In this document: positions 11,813 to 24,400 of the stretch, in pieces | How the letters are laid out: every line of letters starts with the position of its first letter | Numbering within the stretch: position 1 is the first letter of the stretch | NCBI GenBank assembly: GCA_037127255.1 | Contig: JBANSL010000004.1 | Span: forward strand, 29,726,467-29,790,466 | DNA from: Persicaria tinctoria | Lineage: Eukaryota > Streptophyta > Magnoliopsida > Caryophyllales > Polygonaceae | DNA length: 64,000 nt | Direction of reading: 5' to 3' | Translations under genes and position numbers: made by a program | The notes under the pieces: generated by a model | The model's database searches: none | Told to the model about the DNA's origin: nothing | What the model saw: the letters and a program-made list of their open reading frames with translations, nothing else

Positions 11813-12898
11813 AATGGCTCTACCCTCTCTCTAGAATTTTGCCAAAACCCCCAAATTCAACCTAGAAATTTTGTGTCAAAATTTCTGAAGAATTTGTTTA
11901 ATATATCCAATCCTCTTTTTTGGATTTCGTCAATCTTCAATTAACCTCCGATCTGGTGATCCCTTTTTCGTTCATCCCTCTCCTTCCACTTCTTCCTCGT
12001 CGTTGATTCATCTACTTCTCTAGCCTATCGAGCACCGGTTTCGGGTTCCCTGGGTCCTTCGGCCCTTGCTTTCACCGGTCGGTCTCCTCGATCTGGGTTG
12101 TGGTGTGGGTGTCTCCTCTTGCGGCGTGCGACCCGGTGTATCCTTCCTCGGCTCGACTTCTTCCATTTTTTCTCTTTGCTAAGGTCAGTTTGTCCTTATG
12201 TTGGGATGTTCTTGGTTGAGTGGGTTTTCGTCCGGCTATTGTCGGCGGTGCAGGCTTGCTCTGTTGGCCTCCGGCTCATAGGTCGGCGCTCGCCATTGGT
12301 TGTCTGCTGTGATTTCCCCTCTTCGGTGTTCAGGCCGCTGTTGACCCGTTTGTGGGTTTGGCAAGTCCGGTTGCAAGTCCTTTGGGCCCATGTTTTGTGA
12401 CTTGGGCCCAAAGCAAGGGAGGAAAAAAAAGATGTGAAAATCCGGATTGTATCCATTATCCATTGTGTATCCGTAGTTTCGGGCTTGTTGTTGAGGTGCT
12501 TGCTGGTGTGGTGTTTGGTTTCGTGGTCTAGTAGGTCTTTTTTGCAGTGTTTCTTCTTATTTGTCGACGCGCGAGAGGTCGTGGACGTGATCGAAACCTG
12601 AAGGCTCGTTGACAGAGTCCAAATATGAGGTTTCCACAAGTTCCCTAGGGAGTCCCTGCGTTGCCTCTACCAATCGAAGGATGAGTTGCCGCTCACTGCA
12701 CTAGTTCTTTCGTCATTTTTGCTAATCTGCGCCTTTTATTACACCCTTGTACTTTGGATATTTTTCCTCGTTGTAGTTTTATGTCTTACCTTGTTTGATG
12801 GTTCTCCGTCGCCGATTTATTCGGCCTATCGACCCACCAGGCCTATCCGATGCGTCGAATTCTTACTTGATAAATAAATAAATAAATAAATATATATA
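11813..12898 (+). mobile_element. Second retroposon with (TAAA)n/(TA)n tail
   Basis: Begins just after the LINE break with 'TAGAATGGCTCTACC', is GC-richer than its surroundings, has no ORF that I can assign, and ends in TTGATAAATAAATAAATAAA followed by TA repeats. A 5' leader-like part joined to a 3' tail with no enzyme in between suggests a non-autonomous LINE-dependent retroposon. Its (TA)n tail is where MULE A, and probably MULE B, later landed. Confidence 0.5.
12869..12898. repeat. (TAAA)n and (TA)n tail
   Basis: Five TAAA-type units followed by TATATATA, directly abutting the left end of MULE A. Confidence 0.8.
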
Positions 12899-15526
12899 GG
12901 GAGTGGTTCCCTTGTGCACATCCCCTATAGTGTATCTAGTGCACAAATACTAGCCATAGATCTTCATGGATTGAATGGTCTAGATTCCGCCATGTGTGCG
13001 GGTAAATTAAAAAAAAAAACCATCTTCAACCGCAGGTGATAGTGGGGTGCGTGAAACACAAAATCATTAAAACCCTAGGAGACAAAATCGGGTCTTCTTC
13101 TTCCTCAATCCAGTTGTTTTCTTCACCGGCGGACCGGAGGCGATTCGATGAGGAGACGAGCGAAGGTTAGGTGGCGGTGCATGGATGTGAATCGGAGGCA
13201 GGGGTTGATTCAACAATCAGTCGACGAAGGCGGAGGCTTCTGTGAGCGTCCTCGCCACCAGATCGCCGATGACCACCATGTCGTCCTCGCCAATCGATCT
13301 GGCGCACAGTCCCTCTGGCCCACAGATCGCCGGTGACCACCATGTTGTCGTCGCCACCAGATCTCCAGAGTCCCCTCCTCACAAGCGAAGCCCTGTTCTC
13401 CCTCGCGCAGGCGACTCTTGCTGCCAACAACACTCTTCGTCGCCCCCTGTTCTCCGGCCCTCGCTCTGCTCCAATCCAACTCCAGGCGACTGCGATCAGG
13501 GATCTTCTTTGTTCAGGCTAATCAGGGTAATCAAATATGAAGGTGAGCGTGTGGGTGTTTGGATTTCCGATTGATCTGCCCCAATTTGTGTTGAATTTGT
13601 TAGCAATTTGTGTGATTTCGAAGCTTCAATTTGATTTGCCCCAATTTGTGTGATTCTTCTGATTTGTTTTTTTTTAATTCGTAAAAATAAGAATTTCAAT
13701 GAATAATACACTAATTATCGTTCATTGTACGCACTAAATTGACTAATTCAAACGAATAATTTGAAAATTTTATATGATTCTTCTGATTGGCCATTATTTT
13801 TGATTGACCATTATTTTTTGTAATTATCGTTCATTCTTCTAGTTATTGTTCATTCTTCGGATTGACCATTCTTCTGATTATCGTTCATTCTTCTGATTGA
13901 CCATTATTTTTGTATATGATTCATGGTATTGGTGGGTTTTGATGTGTTTATTTGGGTATTTTATGAAATATTTCCATCGATCTTGGTTGAATTTTGAATG
14001 CTAAGTTGATGGGTTTTTTTGGGTGGTTGTTTGATTGAGTTGTAATGGTGATTATGCAGTTGAATAAGCCCTATTTTGGGCGATTATTTAGGGGAAATTT
14101 GGAAAATAACATAAAATTCAAATGTTTTTTTTGTTTATTTATGAACAATTATGGGTGATTATTCGGTGAAAAAACACCTTTTATCCAAATGAATGGATAA
14201 TAACTTGAGTTCAACTTGGGATATTTTGGGTGATTATTTACGCCGAATAATTAAGCACTATCAATGGCCGAGGAATATAAGTTGAGATTATGAGTTTTTT
14301 TGGGACATTATTCAACTGGGAGGAGCGGTTTGCTGGTAATACAAATGTTTTATTGGGTGATTATTCAAGTGAATGAACTTGTTATTCATTAAATGGTGAA
14401 TTATTCATTGGAATAGCAAAGTTTATTCAGGTAAACATAAGGTATTTTCTTCTGAAAAATATTCGTGGTTTTACCGATCAAAACAAATCATGTGAATAAT
14501 CTCAATGTTAGAGTTCAGTTTCCGTATAAATTGGACCGATTTTACCGATCAATACAAATTCAGAAAATTACTTAGGTACTTATTTAAATTAACACGATCG
14601 CTTGATGAACATATCAATACAAAGGTTATGTAAGTATTCGTCGATTCTTTGTATTTAGTAAAAATAAGAATTCCACTGAATAATCTCTCAATTATCGTTC
14701 AATGTGCGTGTTTAATCAATCGATTCTATCGAATTATTCTAAAAAATTACTCATTCACAACGATTATGCAATTATTCATTACTTTTGTGTACCTCATAAA
14801 AATAAGGATTCCACTGAATAATCGCTCAATTATCGCTCAAAATACGCGTTAAATCAAGCCATTCAACCGAAACTGTTCGTTTACCGTATTTTTGAGAATA
14901 AGAAAAGGGATGAGATTGGATGGGGTGTATGTACTTTAATTTTAGCTATTATAAAAATTAATGGTTTATTTTGATCTAAAACAAAATCTTTACATATGAA
15001 AAATACATGGATTGACTAAGATGTGAAATATTGTCAATTAATATAAAAAAGATAAAATAGTTTCCAAATAATGGTAAATCAAAATAACAAAAAAACGCGA
15101 GTAGATGGAAAAAGATAGATATTTTTTTTGGTAAGCGAAAAAATATAGATATTGAATCTAATTCAATACCGTAAGTTGGAAGGGGTGATATTGGATGGAC
15201 AATTGTCCAATATATGGATATAATACATTGAATAAGATATAAATAATCTATACTAAAAAGGATATATATATATAAAAAAAATATGGATGGGTTAGTAAGT
15301 GGGACCCAAATACCACCATATCACAATTCCCTCTCCCGTACATCATCACACGCGCCAGGAGGGAGAGTCCAGGAGGTTTCACCCATTGTGTGCGGGACCC
15401 ACCTTGTTTTAATTAAAAAAAATCAAATAATCCATTTTAATCTCCTTCATCCATCACAAACAATCCAATGGTCCACAATTGTGCACAAAGTACACCCTAA
15501 GGGGTGTGCACAAGTTACCCATTCTC
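12899..15526. mobile_element. MULE A, short non-autonomous DNA transposon
   Basis: The left end has GTGGTTCCCTTGTGCAC and the right end, reversed, has GGGTAACTTGTGCACACC. The two ends align over about 55 bp, including a second GTGCACAA about 25 bp further in. Both ends abut TA microsatellite DNA. Inside, a GC-rich block (13080-13560) is followed by 1.2 kb of AT-rich DNA studded with ATTATTC(GG). No transposase ORF was found. The same internal order, inverted, is at 49.84-51.25 kb, so A and B are one family. A Mutator-like nature is inferred from the TIR style; it is not proven. Confidence 0.55.
13720..14900. repeat. ATTATTC(GG) motif array in MULE A
   Basis: Dispersed copies of ATTATTC/GAATAAT every few tens of bp, e.g. 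near 13757, 14158, 14242, 14310 and 14358. The reverse-orientation counterpart is the CGAATAAT array at 49844-50570. Confidence 0.55.
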
Positions 15527-15817
15527 AATATATATATATGGATTGGTTCCAGAGTGTACACCTCTTAAGATGTACTTTGTGCACAAATCTTGACCTTTAA
15601 TTAAGAGTTGATGGATGGTTAAGATTGATTGGGTGTTTTTATTATTTTTTTAATTAAAAAATGTAGGACCCATCAAAAAAATTACTTACCTTCCATGAGA
15701 CAGTGCGTGTGCATGTGTTACTCCCTCCTCCGTGACCACCATCTCATCTTTTGTACATAATGATTGAAATTGTGTTTTTTTTTATTATTTCCTTCTTTCT
15801 TTCTTTTTTAAACGGGT

Positions 15818-15848
15818 GCCATTCTTTTTTTTTTAAAGTTTGCAACCC
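15818..15848. repeat. 31-bp direct repeat at left border of K
   Basis: GCCATTC, a T-tract, then AAAGTTTGCAACCC. An almost identical 33-bp copy in the same orientation lies at 49711-49743, immediately outside the other end of K. Confidence 0.7.
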
Positions 15849-16119
15849 ATTTTTTTAATATTTCCTTCTTGCTTTTTTTTGGGGGTTTTGCAAAATAGCC
15901 ATGAAATTGGGCTAATTTTGCAAAATATCCGCGTTTTGGGCGTTTTTGCAAAATCTCCTAAATAAAAGGCTTCGCTGTCCCTCGAAACGCGATTTTCTCT
16001 CTCCTCCAGTTCTCCATCTCCGGACGCTCTATCTCTCTCTCCCAACCTGCTCGCCGAAGATTGCTAGGATTTACGAGAGATTACCATTCCGACATCAACG
16101 AAGCTATCGATTGTGTAGA

Positions 16120-16420
16120 ATGCGCAAATTTTACTAGAATTTTTGGATTACTTCTTTAGTTTTGAGATTGCTCCTTTAGTCTGTGTTTATCTATGCTTCG
16201 GTTTTGCAATTACTGCTTCAGTTTTGCGATTAGCGCAAATTTCTTAGAATTTTTTGGTTTGAGATTACTACTTGAGTTTTGTGATTACTGATTCAGTCTG
16301 TGTTTATGTATGCTTCATTTCTTCGGCGCAAATTTCTTAGAATTTTTTGGTTTGAGATTACTACTTGAGTTTTGTGATTACTGATTCAGTCTGTGTTTAT
16401 GTATGCTTCATTTTTGCAAT
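16120..16420. repeat. 93-bp tandem repeat, three copies
   Basis: Units begin at GCGCAAATTT: 16233 and 16326 are almost identical 93-bp copies, and a diverged, longer copy precedes them at about 16120. Each contains 'TTTGTGATTACTGATTCAG' or a close variant. Non-coding. Confidence 0.75.
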
Positions 16421-16653
16421 TACAGCTTCAGTTTTGCGATTATTACTTCAATTTGCCCCATGCACAAATAACTGGTTCGGTTTTGTGATTACGGATTGGA
16501 ATCGTGTGATTACAAGTGTAGATTACGCCAAATTTGTGTTTATCTATGCTTATAAATGCTATAACAGTATGGAAATATAGTTGAACAGAATTATTACTGT
16601 TATTGAATGAATCAAAATTTGTGCCTTTTGCGAAAACTTTGATTCATTTTTTA

Positions 16654-17870
16654 TGCTTATATATGTTATAAGAGTATGGAAATCTGTGCTTATACATACA
16701 GTAGCATCAAAATTTGCGCCTTTGGCGCAAAATTTGACTGATTTTTTATACATGAATTAATATTTATGAGCATTTTTTTCTGTATATGTGTAATATTCAA
16801 GTTTCAAATCGAATCTGTGTATGTTTATGGTTATTTATGCTTATTCATGTTTTACATTGCTCAAGTCATCTCTATGATTGCTAAGGATGTGATTTCAATA
16901 TGTCTGTTTCAACTAATCAGTAGACCTTAATCATAGAAGTTCACCACAAGAACTGTATTGTATTTATTTTGTTGTTCATTTCATCATTACACTTGAATCT
17001 GCACTCTATATTGAAGTATTGATTCCTTATTAGACTTTGATTGCTAATGTCATCACTAGACTTCCTTATTCAATATTGATTAAGCCATGTCATCAATGCA
17101 ATGGAGTCATAATAAAATTGCACAGGGGATGCCAGTATAGAATATTTTATGCTTATATATGTTATAACAGTATGGAAATCTATGCTTATACATACAGTAG
17201 CAACAAAAATTTTGATTGATTTTTTAAATGAATTAATGTTTATGAGCACTTTTTTCTGTATAAGTGTAATATTCAAGTTTCAAATCGAATTTGTGTATGT
17301 TATGGTTATTTATGCTTATTCATATTTTACATTGCTCAAGTCATCTCTATGATTGCTTAGGATGTGATTTAAATATGATTGTTTCAAATAATCAGTATAC
17401 ATTAATCATAGAAGTTTCCCACGAAAAGTGCAACTTTTATATAATTCGCTTCACAACAGGTGTATTGTATTCATTTTGTTGTTCATGTCATCACTACACT
17501 TGAATCTGCACTCTATATTAAAGTATTGATTCCTTATTAGACTTTGATTGCTAATGTCATCACTAGATTTCCTTATTGAACATTGATTAAGCCATGTCAT
17601 CACTACAATGGAGTCATAATAAAATTGCACAGGGGATGCCTGTTTAGAATATTTTATACTTATATATATAATAACAGTATGGAAATCTATGCTTATACAT
17701 ACAATAGCATCAAAATTTGCGCCTTTGGCGCAAATTTTTCATAACAGGTTTATTCTACTCACTTTGGTTGGCCGTGTCATCGTTATTGAACATTGATTGA
17801 GCAATGTCATCACTACAATTAAGTTATAGAAAAATTGCACAAGGTGTGCAAATCTATTGTTGCTTTTGAC
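16654..17870. repeat. About 500-bp tandem repeat, 2.5 copies
   Basis: Units start TGCTTATATATGTTATA at 16654 and 17148 (period 494), with a partial third at 17657 (period 509). They carry small indels. Two copies hold the hairpin AATTTGCGCC-TTT-GGCGCAAAT; that at 17712-17738 has perfect 12-bp arms. Solo LTR R2 is inserted just after the last unit. Confidence 0.7.
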
Positions 17871-18232
17871 AATGCAAATCTATTGTTGCTTTTAAGTAAG
17901 ATGTGTATTTTACTCACTTTGGTTGATCATTGTTGTGAGGAGGAAATCGAGTATGAAATATAGCAAAATAGATCAAACCAGATTCAGGCCCACGCAAATA
18001 AATACAAGACTCTTCCAATGCAGTAATGGGAACTCAGGATCGAATCCACGAGGAAGCGTGTCAGCAGATCTCAGGTAGCTGTAAATCTCACAAACAAAGC
18101 AACAAAAAGACAGCAGCACAGAAACAAAGGGGCAGAAACAGAAATAAAACAGAAAAGAACAAACAAAAGCAAAGATCAAAACGAAAACAGAAAAGGCAAA
18201 GCAAAGCAGAAACAAAAGCGAGGACACAGAAG

Positions 18233-18390
18233 CTACTCGATCTCGAGTAACAGTCCTCTATATCGACTAACGAGGTCGACAACAGAAACTTAGAAACGAA
18301 AGCAGACAACTCGATGTAGACAAGTTCGTACTCGATATCGAGTAGAGGCTACTCTGTATCGACCAAAAACTCCTCTGTATCGACTAGCAA
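18233..18390. repeat. Palindromic TCGA cluster in R2, left part
   Basis: Copies of CTCGATCTCGAG, CTCGATATCGAG and CTGTATCGAC in 160 bp. Here the centre is often GATATC, whereas R1 has GATCTC. Confidence 0.65.
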
Positions 18391-18581
18391 GACAAAACTG
18401 TAAATCGCAGATTCGAACCCAAACTTAGAAATTTGACAGAAATAAACTCAATGTGCTAAAAGACTTCCAAAGCTAGGGTATCAACACCACAACGATAACC
18501 ATGCAAAGTAATACATAAAGGCATAAAAGATCATGCTTTCCATCAAACAACTTTCGTTGTTAAAAAATAGGCATATAGAGG

Positions 18582-19583
18582 TGATAACTCCCTCCCTTGA
18601 TGAAAATCGGAATAGATGTTCCAAAGGCTTTGACAGGATATTTGTGTCAAAAGCCTTGGAGCATTAACAGTTGATGAAATACAAAACCTATCTTATTATT
18701 CGTATATTATTTTATCTTATTATATACTTCCACTATATTATATATATATGTATGACTAACCATTTCAGGAAGTATATTCGAAGATTGCATCCTTCCTTAT
18801 ACATGTTGAGAAGATCAGTTCAAAATAGATCATGGCTTCGAAGTATCCTTAAATAGAAGATCCAAGATCAAAGCCTGATTCAAAAGGAGCCGTTGGAGAT
18901 CTGGTGTTGAAGATTCTCACGCTCCATGCTTTATATAAAGGAAAGGAAGGAGAAGACAGAAGAAAAAGTGCTACACACGAGCTTCATTCATTCAAGCGAT
19001 CTGTCTTCCAAGTGTCTCTCTGCTAAGCGCTCAAATAGTTTGTTGTTTATTTTAAAGCCTTTGAGAGTCAATGTGAGCTTATAGGACATATTCATTTCAA
19101 GTGTTACTCGAGAGTTTATAACTCGGGAAGTTGCACTAGGCTATTGATTTGCGAGAGTTAGAGGATTGTACTAGATAGCTGAGAGAGGTGGGGCTCTTCT
19201 AGATTGGTCTAGGACTCCAAGGGAACGTGAGTTGACTAGATTGCAATTGTATAGGAGAGAGGCTTCTCGGTGAGCTATTAGGATCCTAAGCTAAGCAATC
19301 AATAAAGCCTTTGAATCCTAGGGTTGTGGAAGAACCCTAGGCGGGGACATAGGCCAAGTTGTGTTGAACCTCGTAAACAATTACTCGTGTTCTTTACTTA
19401 TTAGCTTTACCTTATTTCCGCACTTGGTTCGAATTGTTTAACTTTGTGATTCAGGTTTATCTCAAAGGTTTTGGTACAAGCTCCAAAAGTCTTGAGACTT
19501 TCTGCGAAAAACGGGCATACTCTATTCAACCCCCCTTCTAGAGTATTTCTTATTACATTGTTTTTACATTATCGAACCTTCCA
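18582..19583 (+). repeat. 5' LTR of the copia element
   Basis: Begins TGATAACTCCCTCCC and ends CGAACCTTCCA. 1002 bp, about 99% identical to the 3' LTR by eye. Confidence 0.9.
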
Positions 19584-19584
19584 T

Positions 19585-19596
19585 TGGTATCAGAGC
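19585..19596 (+). other. Primer binding site
   Basis: TGGTATCAGAGC two bases after the 5' LTR, complementary to the 3' end of initiator tRNA-Met, the usual primer of plant copia elements. Confidence 0.9.
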
Positions 19597-19640
19597 TTTA
19601 CTCACTGCTTTTGATCTAACAATCTTGTGAGTTTTCGATC

Positions 19641-21440
19641 ATGTCTGGTGAAGCAAGCGGAGGATTTGCACAGGGAAGGTCCACAAGCAGACCGCCACTC
19701 CTTGTAGGAAACAACTTTGTCCACTGGAGATCTTTGATGAAGATGTTCATCATAGACCAAGATCTAGAGCTTTGGAGCATTATAGAGAATGGTCCGAAGA
19801 TTCCAGAGAAGGAAGGACCAAATGACACCAAAATTGCAAAGAAGGAGTCTGAATACAACCAAGCAGATCTTGAAACCATCTCCAAGAACTACAGGGCTAT
19901 TAACTTACTTTATTGTGGTCTTAGCACTGATGAGTTTAACCGTATCTCTTCTTGTAGGTCAGCGAAAGAGATTTGGGATAAGTTGGTCGTCACCTATGAA
20001 GGAACGAGCCAAGTAAAAGACACCAAGATCAGCATCTTCCTTCGAAAGTACGAGCTCTTTAAGATGAAGTCTGATGAGTCAATCAAGGCCATGTTCACAC
20101 GGTTCACAGAAATTACCAACAACCTTGACTCTCTCGGCAAGGGCTTTACCAATGTGGAGAAAGTAAGAAAGATACTGAGGTGCCTTCCAAAGGAGAAATG
20201 GGGTCCAAAAGTAACAGCTATAGAGGAAGCCCAGGACCTCACTACTCTACCCCTTGATGACCTTCTTGGGAAGCTGATCACGCATGAGATGATCCTTAAT
20301 GAAGACGATGGAGAACTTCCAGCTAGCACCAAGAACTTAGCACTCAAGTCTAAGAAGGATGAGCCCAAGGATGGATCTGATTCCGAAGATGAGGATGACG
20401 ATGAGGATGATCCTTTTGCTCTCATCACAAGAGGCCTTGCTAGAATTCTCAAAATGAAGAAGCAATTCAACAACAAGGATGGATCAGAGTCTTCAAAATT
20501 TCGAGGTAAGTCTCAATACAACAAGTTTGAAAAGAAGACTAAACCGTTGTCTTGTTTTAAATGTGGTGAAACAGATCATCTTGTGAAGGACTGCCCTCAA
20601 AAGACAAAAAGCCAGCCCAAGAAAGGTGACAAATGGAAGAAGAAAGCCATGGTAGCTACTTGGAGTGATTCCGACTCTGACTCCGACGATGAAAAGGCCA
20701 ACATTTGTCTCATGGATTCTGGAGATGAATCCCACGATGAAAAGCTTGAAGCTACTGTAAGAGAAGTTATGGAAAGCCCAAAAGAGGTATTATCGGAATT
20801 CCTTTCAAATATGATTGCCAATGAAGAGAAGCTTATTGCCCAAACTAACATTCTTATTAAGAGAACTGTGGACCAGGAAAGAACTATTGAGGATCTGTCT
20901 ATGAGGGTCAAAGGTCTTGAAGCTTCTTATTCAGGTCTTGACATTAAAGTCAAGACGCTTGATTCGGAGAAATCCGAACTCAAGCAAGATCTCTCCTCTC
21001 TAAGAAATGTGCATAATAACTTAGAGAACGAGAAGATCTCCCTAAATAATAAGATTCTAGACCAACAGACAGCCCTCATAAGTTTTACCAAATCCAAAGG
21101 CACTCTCGATAAGATGTTGGGTGAGCAACAAAGCTCTCTAAACAAAAGTGGTATTGGTTACAATCCAAAGTTTTTAAAGAAGCAACACATTACCACTTTT
21201 GTAAAGGCTAAAGGAAGCAGAACCTCTCCTATATGTCACCATTGTGCTAGAAAAGGACATGTAAAAGAGAACTGCCCTTATAGAAGAAAGGATCCATATA
21301 TTATTCGTAATACATTTCCTGTTCATTTGAGAAAAGAACGGATAACACAAGTTTGGGTTCCAAAAGGCACTATTTTACCAAATATGGTTTACCCCAACAA
21401 TGGATCCAAATTTGCTTATTGGTCTAGCCACAAAGGTTGA
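19641..21440 (+). CDS. gag: copia gag polyprotein segment
   Basis: 599-residue capsid/nucleocapsid ORF. Residues about 20-230 form the plant copia gag region ('NFVHWRSLMKMF', 'AKEIWDKLVVTYEG', 'ILRCLPKEKW'). An acidic stretch near 240-260 is followed by a CCHC knuckle, 'CFKCGETDHLVKDC', near residue 305. A heptad-like stretch spans about 370-490, and a second CCHC, 'CHHCARKGHVKENC', is near 533. Two zinc knuckles and a long coiled coil fit Sirevirus gag. It ends at TGA 21438-21440, and the protease frame starts at once in another frame. The protein packages element RNA into virus-like particles. Complete apart from the uncertain gag-pol join. Confidence 0.85.
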   Translation: MSGEASGGFAQGRSTSRPPLLVGNNFVHWRSLMKMFIIDQDLELWSIIENGPKIPEKEGPNDTKIAKKESEYNQADLETISKNYRAINLLYCGLSTDEFNRISSCRSAKEIWDKLVVTYEGTSQVKDTKISIFLRKYELFKMKSDESIKAMFTRFTEITNNLDSLGKGFTNVEKVRKILRCLPKEKWGPKVTAIEEAQDLTTLPLDDLLGKLITHEMILNEDDGELPASTKNLALKSKKDEPKDGSDSEDEDDDEDDPFALITRGLARILKMKKQFNNKDGSESSKFRGKSQYNKFEKKTKPLSCFKCGETDHLVKDCPQKTKSQPKKGDKWKKKAMVATWSDSDSDSDDEKANICLMDSGDESHDEKLEATVREVMESPKEVLSEFLSNMIANEEKLIAQTNILIKRTVDQERTIEDLSMRVKGLEASYSGLDIKVKTLDSEKSELKQDLSSLRNVHNNLENEKISLNNKILDQQTALISFTKSKGTLDKMLGEQQSSLNKSGIGYNPKFLKKQHITTFVKAKGSRTSPICHHCARKGHVKENCPYRRKDPYIIRNTFPVHLRKERITQVWVPKGTILPNMVYPNNGSKFAYWSSHKG

Positions 21441-24400
21441 TGTTTGTTTTGCAGGAGATCACCAAGGTGAAAGAACACAAATGGATTATTGATAGTGGTT
21501 GCTCGAGGCATATGAGTGGGAAGAGTTCTCTCTTTCATGATCTAAAGAAGCAATCCACGGGAACAATCACTCTTGGTGGCAAAGGGAAATGCGACATTGT
21601 TGGTATTGGTAGTGTTGGAAGTGATTCCAGCCATAGTATTAAAAATGTCTATCTTGTTAATGATTTAAAGTATAATTTGCTTAGCGTTTCTCAATTATGT
21701 GATAGTGGTAACAATGTCAGATTTAACAAGAAAAGATGTATAGTGTGCAGAGATGATACAGGTGAAGTTATTCTGACTGCATATCGTTACAACAACATAT
21801 ACGCTGTAAATGCTGATCAAGTGGCACAAGGAAGCTTAACCTGTTTAAAGGCCTTGACGGACGATCCAAAGCTTTGGCACAGGAGACTCGGTCATGTGAG
21901 TCCACATACACTACAGAAGCTTGTGTCCAAAGGGCTTGTAAGAGGGCTACCTGAGATGGACTTCAAAGGTATTGACATGTGCAATGCTTGCACACGAGGT
22001 AAACAAACACGTAGCTCCTTCAAACCCAAAAAGGTTGTAAGTTCTTCTAGACCCCTTGAACTTTTACATATGGATTTATGTGGTCCTATGCGAGTCAAAT
22101 CTCCCAATGGTAAAAAGTACATGCTAGTTGTTGTCGATGATTTTTCAAGATATACTTGGGTTGCATTTTTGAAAGAAAAATCAAAGGCCTTATTTGAGTT
22201 TTCAAAACTTTGTAAGGAGTTGCAAACTTTAAGAAATGAGCCCATAGTGTCTATTCGGAGTGATCATGGTAGGGAGTTTGATCAACTTCAATTTGATTTG
22301 TTTTGTGCTAAATATGGCATCTCCCATAACTTTTCTGCTCCCAGGACACCTCAACAAAACGGGGTTGTGGAACGCAAGAACCGCACCTTAGAGGATATGG
22401 CCAGGACTATGCTTTTAGAAAATGCATTACCTAAAACCTATTAGGCTGAAGCTGTTAACACAGCTAACTACATTTTAAATTGTTGTCTTATTCGTTCCAT
22501 CTTAAAGAACACTCCTTATGAGCTTTTCAAAGGCCGCAAACCAGTTATATCTTATTTTAAACCCTTTGGTTGTACTTGTTTTGTTCATAACAATGGAAAA
22601 GATAACCTTGGGAAATTTGATGCGCGTAGTGATGAAGGTATATTTCTTGGCTATTCCACGAGTAGCAAAGCTTATAGAATCTTCAATAAAAGGACCCAGG
22701 TAGTTGAATAAAGTATACATGTTATCTTTGATGAATGCAATGATGGTGCTTTGAGTGAAAGTGTTGCAGATATAGATCTTAACATCCATGAAGAGAACGA
22801 GGAAGGTGATGATGCTGCTACCAAGAACACAGAGAAGAGGAACATGCAGGAACCGATTCTTAACACTGAAGAATTGGCCCAAGGTGTTGAAGATGCGTCC
22901 AAAGCCCTTGGTGTCCAATTCAACAGTGTTGAGATGTCCGAAACTGCTGTAACTGAACCTAACAGGACCACGGAGTCAGATGTACCACAAATCAATCTTG
23001 ATGGTGTGAGGAATCAAGGAGCTGAGACTAGCAAAAGGAAATTCAAATACTCCTCATCACACTCATTAAAGGATATCATTTCTGACCCTACTTCTAGTGT
23101 TCAAACTCGTTCTAAACTTAAAGATCTTTGTGCTTTTAACGCGTTTGTTTCTCTTATTGAGCCAAAGAAGGTAAATGAGGCACTTCAGGAGCCAGACTGG
23201 ATTATATCTATGCAAAGTGAACTTAATGAATTTGAGAGGAACAAAGTATGGACTTTGAAGCCTAGACCAAAGCATCAATCAGTCATTGGCACACGATGGG
23301 TATTTCGAAACAAGCTGGATGAGAATGGTAAGATTGTAAGGAACAAGGCAAGGCTTGTTGCCCAAGGCTACAATCAAGAGGAAGGTATTGACTACGAGGA
23401 GACTTTTGCTCCCGTAGCCAGGCTTGAAGCCATTCGCATTTTATTAGCATTTGCATCTTTTATGAGCATAAAGTTATATCAAATGGATGTCAAGTGTGCT
23501 TTTCTTAATGGTTTCTTAGAAGTAGAAGTTTATGTTGCTCAACCCCCAGGTTTTGAAAGCTCAGAATTCCCCAATCATGTTTACAAACTTGACAAAGCGC
23601 TTTATGGTTTGAAACAAGCCCCAAGAGCTTGGTACGAGCGCTTGTCAAAATATCTTTTAGAAAATGATTTTAAAAGGGGGTTGATCGACAAGACTCTTTT
23701 TATCAAGACCAAAGGAAAGGACATTTTGTTTATTCAAATTTATGTTGATGATATATTATTTGGTGCTACTAACACATCTTTGTGCAAGGAATTTTCTGAC
23801 ATTATGTGCAGCGAATTTGAGATGAGCTTGATGGGTGAACTCAACTTCTTTTTGGGGTTATAAGTTCATCAATCCATGAAAGGGATCTTCGTTAACCAAA
23901 GCAAGTACACTAAGGATCTCTTGAAGAAGTTCAAGATGGATCAATCCAAGGCAGCCAAGACTCCCATGAGCTCAACGTTGTCTCTAGATCAAGACAAGAC
24001 TCAAACAAGTGTCAATCAAAAGGAGTATCGAGGAATGATTGGATCTTTATTATATCTCACGGCTAGTAGACCTGACATCATGTTTAGTGTTTGCATGTGT
24101 GCTAGGTTTCAAGCTGATCCCAAAGAATCTCACCTCGTGGCTGTGAAGAGGATCTTTCGATATCTCAATTGTACTAAGGAACTCGGACTATGGTACCCAA
24201 AGCAAAAGGATTTCACTTTAATTGGATATTCTGATGCAGATTTTGCAGGCTACAAGGTGGATAGGAAGAGCACATCAGGATGTTGCCAATTCTTAGGAGC
24301 ATCCTTGATCAGTTGGCACTCAAAGAAGCAAAATTCAGTCGCTCTATCCACTGCAGAAGCCGAATACATTGCAGCTGGAGCTTGTTGCTCCCAAATCCTT

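Noticed and set aside
13148..13574. Overlapping short ORFs in the GC-rich block of MULE A
   Set aside because: Frames are open on both strands because of GC-rich low complexity, no domain, and no conservation of frame with the matching block of MULE B.
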